A DNA stretch of 48,694 bases from contig CAKONF010000004.1 in NCBI GenBank assembly GCA_934097015.1, positions 1 through 48,694 of the forward strand, read 5' to 3'. How positions within the stretch are numbered: the stretch's first letter is position 1; every line of letters begins with the position of its first letter. The position numbers and the translations under genes are program-made. The stretch is from an uncultured Bacilli bacterium. Its GTDB lineage: Bacteria > Bacillota_I > Bacilli_A > RF39 > UBA660. Under the pieces are notes generated by a model. The model made no database searches. It had not been told where the DNA came from and was given only the letters and a program-made list of their open reading frames with translations. This document shows positions 47,768-48,694 of the stretch, in pieces.

Positions 47768-48574
47768 ATGTTAAAAAAAGTATATATAGAAATAACTAAT
47801 GACTGTAATTTATCATGTTCATTTTGTATAAAAAATAAAAGAAACAAAAAATATATGTCATTTAATGAATTTAAAATTATATTAAACAAACTTAATGGAT
47901 ATACAGAATATTTATATTTACATGTATTAGGAGAACCATTACTTCATCCAAAAATAAATGAATTTATAGATTATGCTAGTAAATATTATAAAATTAATTT
48001 AACAACAAATGGTTATTTAATTCAAAATATAATTAATAATAAAAATATAAGACAACTAAATATATCATTACAAAGTTATAATGAATTATATAATATTAGT
48101 TTAGAAGAATATATGAATAACATATTTAAAACAGTAGATAAATTAAAAAAATATACATATATATCATATAGAATATGGATAAAAAATAAATATACAAAAG
48201 ATATAATAAATTTAATAAATAAAAAATATGATAGTAAATTAGATATTAATAATTTAAAAAACAACACTACAATTACAAAAAATATATTTATTAGTACTAA
48301 TGAAGAATTTATATGGCCTGATTTAAATAATGATTACTATAATGAAATTGGTACATGTTATGCTTTAAAAGATCATATAGGTATATTAGTAGATGGAACT
48401 TTAGTACCATGTTGTTTAGATAGTAAAGGAATTATAAATTTAGGAAATATATTTGAAGACAATTTAAATGATATTATAAAAAGTGATAGATATCAAAATA
48501 TGTTAAATGGATTTAAAAATAATAAAAAAATAGAAAACTTATGTAAAAAATGCAAATATATATTGCACCATTAA
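47768..48574 (+). CDS. Radical SAM enzyme with SPASM-like C-terminal domain
   Basis: A 268-residue protein. CNLSCSFC (about 14-21) supplies the CxxxCxxC ligands for the SAM-binding 4Fe-4S cluster. LHVLGEPLLHPKI is the GGEPLL-like motif. The C-terminal part has GTCYALKDHIGILVDGTLVP, then CCLDSKGIINLGNIFEDNL and LCKKCKY. These are cysteines of a SPASM/twitch auxiliary-cluster domain as in peptide- and sugar-modifying enzymes. The substrate is unknown and no precursor peptide gene is seen next to it. The ATG starts 1 base after the maf stop. The next feature is leader element D. Confidence 0.85.
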   Translation: MLKKVYIEITNDCNLSCSFCIKNKRNKKYMSFNEFKIILNKLNGYTEYLYLHVLGEPLLHPKINEFIDYASKYYKINLTTNGYLIQNIINNKNIRQLNISLQSYNELYNISLEEYMNNIFKTVDKLKKYTYISYRIWIKNKYTKDIINLINKKYDSKLDINNLKNNTTITKNIFISTNEEFIWPDLNNDYYNEIGTCYALKDHIGILVDGTLVPCCLDSKGIINLGNIFEDNLNDIIKSDRYQNMLNGFKNNKKIENLCKKCKYILHH

Positions 48575-48694
48575 TTTAAAAATGATATATTATATTTAAG
48601 GTAGAGATACCTAAAAACAAATTTTACGATTCATGAAAAAACAAGAAACATACTTCTTCCCCAACCCCAAAAATCGTTGGGGGGGGGGGTATAA
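48563..48694 (+). promoter_or_regulatory. Leader element D, cut by the window end
   Basis: Promoter TTGCAC (48563-48568), 17-bp spacer, TATATT (48586-48591). Bases 48586-48694 are identical to 13451-13559 of element B except for one base in the first hairpin (GGTA-GAGA-TACC instead of GAAA, still a GNRA loop). The same CCCCAAC arm and an 11-base G-run (48679-48689) are present. The sequence ends inside the long stem. By analogy a further modular surface gene should start about 40 bases beyond the window. Confidence 0.65.

Noticed and set aside
1..48694. Mycoplasma-type genetic code (TGA as Trp)
   Set aside because: TGA ends several genes at the expected place (first surface gene, rbfA, and the first gene of the McrB-like operon), and Trp is encoded by TGG in conserved motifs.

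Overview
This is a very AT-rich, gene-dense chromosome segment from a low-GC Firmicute, probably one of the uncultured gut Bacilli/Mollicutes-like lineages with small genomes. TGA is used as a stop (for example at 1492-1494 and 2901-2903), so the code is the standard bacterial one and not the Mycoplasma code. Most start codons follow AGGAG or GGTGAT Shine-Dalgarno (SD) sequences. Spore-type genes (sigG, a ylmC-like gene, and a spoVID-like plus ysxE-like pair) suggest an endospore former or a recent descendant of one.

Housekeeping blocks: rbfA-nrnA-truB and thiI (2.5-6.6 kb); a P-type ATPase, gmk and a patatin lipase (8.9-13 kb); yebC and a two-component system (15.6-18.4 kb); T-box-controlled tyrS, three small membrane proteins, then sigG-ylmC-lspA-rluD (21.8-27.1 kb); an MTA/SAH nucleosidase-GNAT fusion (31.9 kb); a ZIP transporter, a TIGR04086-like protein and a YigZ/IMPACT protein (41.6-43.2 kb); a glycine T-box ahead of a LOG-like gene and glyS, followed by tRNA-Gln and tRNA-Thr (43.2-45.5 kb); a DUF1835-like gene, maf and a radical SAM gene (46.4-48.6 kb).

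The accessory theme is a family of large modular surface proteins at 1-1494, 6843-8891, 13601-15526, 27441-29300 and 29313-31193, plus a broken copy at 1804-2249. Each complete member has a SipW-type signal segment and a TasA/camelysin-like beta domain at the N-terminus, followed by a variable distal part that is lectin-like or, in one case, phage-tail-like. A SipW-type signal peptidase, a separate TasA-like protein and a GH73-like wall hydrolase sit together at 18.6-21.8 kb. Four leader elements (1.5, 13.4, 27.1 and 48.6 kb) combine a promoter with 17-bp spacing, a structured RNA leader and a C-rich/G-run hairpin. In two copies the leader is perfectly complementary to the start codon of its own gene, and the two pairings differ in sequence. 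I regard this as the best candidate for an undescribed regulatory system here.

Two other loci stand out. One is an operon (36.5-41.6 kb) with a membrane-anchored, coiled-coil McrB-like AAA+ ATPase, a DUF2357/McrC-like partner with no visible nuclease, and a membrane protein carrying calcium-type Asp repeats and the same TasA-like domain as the surface proteins. The other is a candidate type I toxin-antitoxin locus (13.0-13.4 kb), with a 32-residue hydrophobic peptide and a convergent small RNA.
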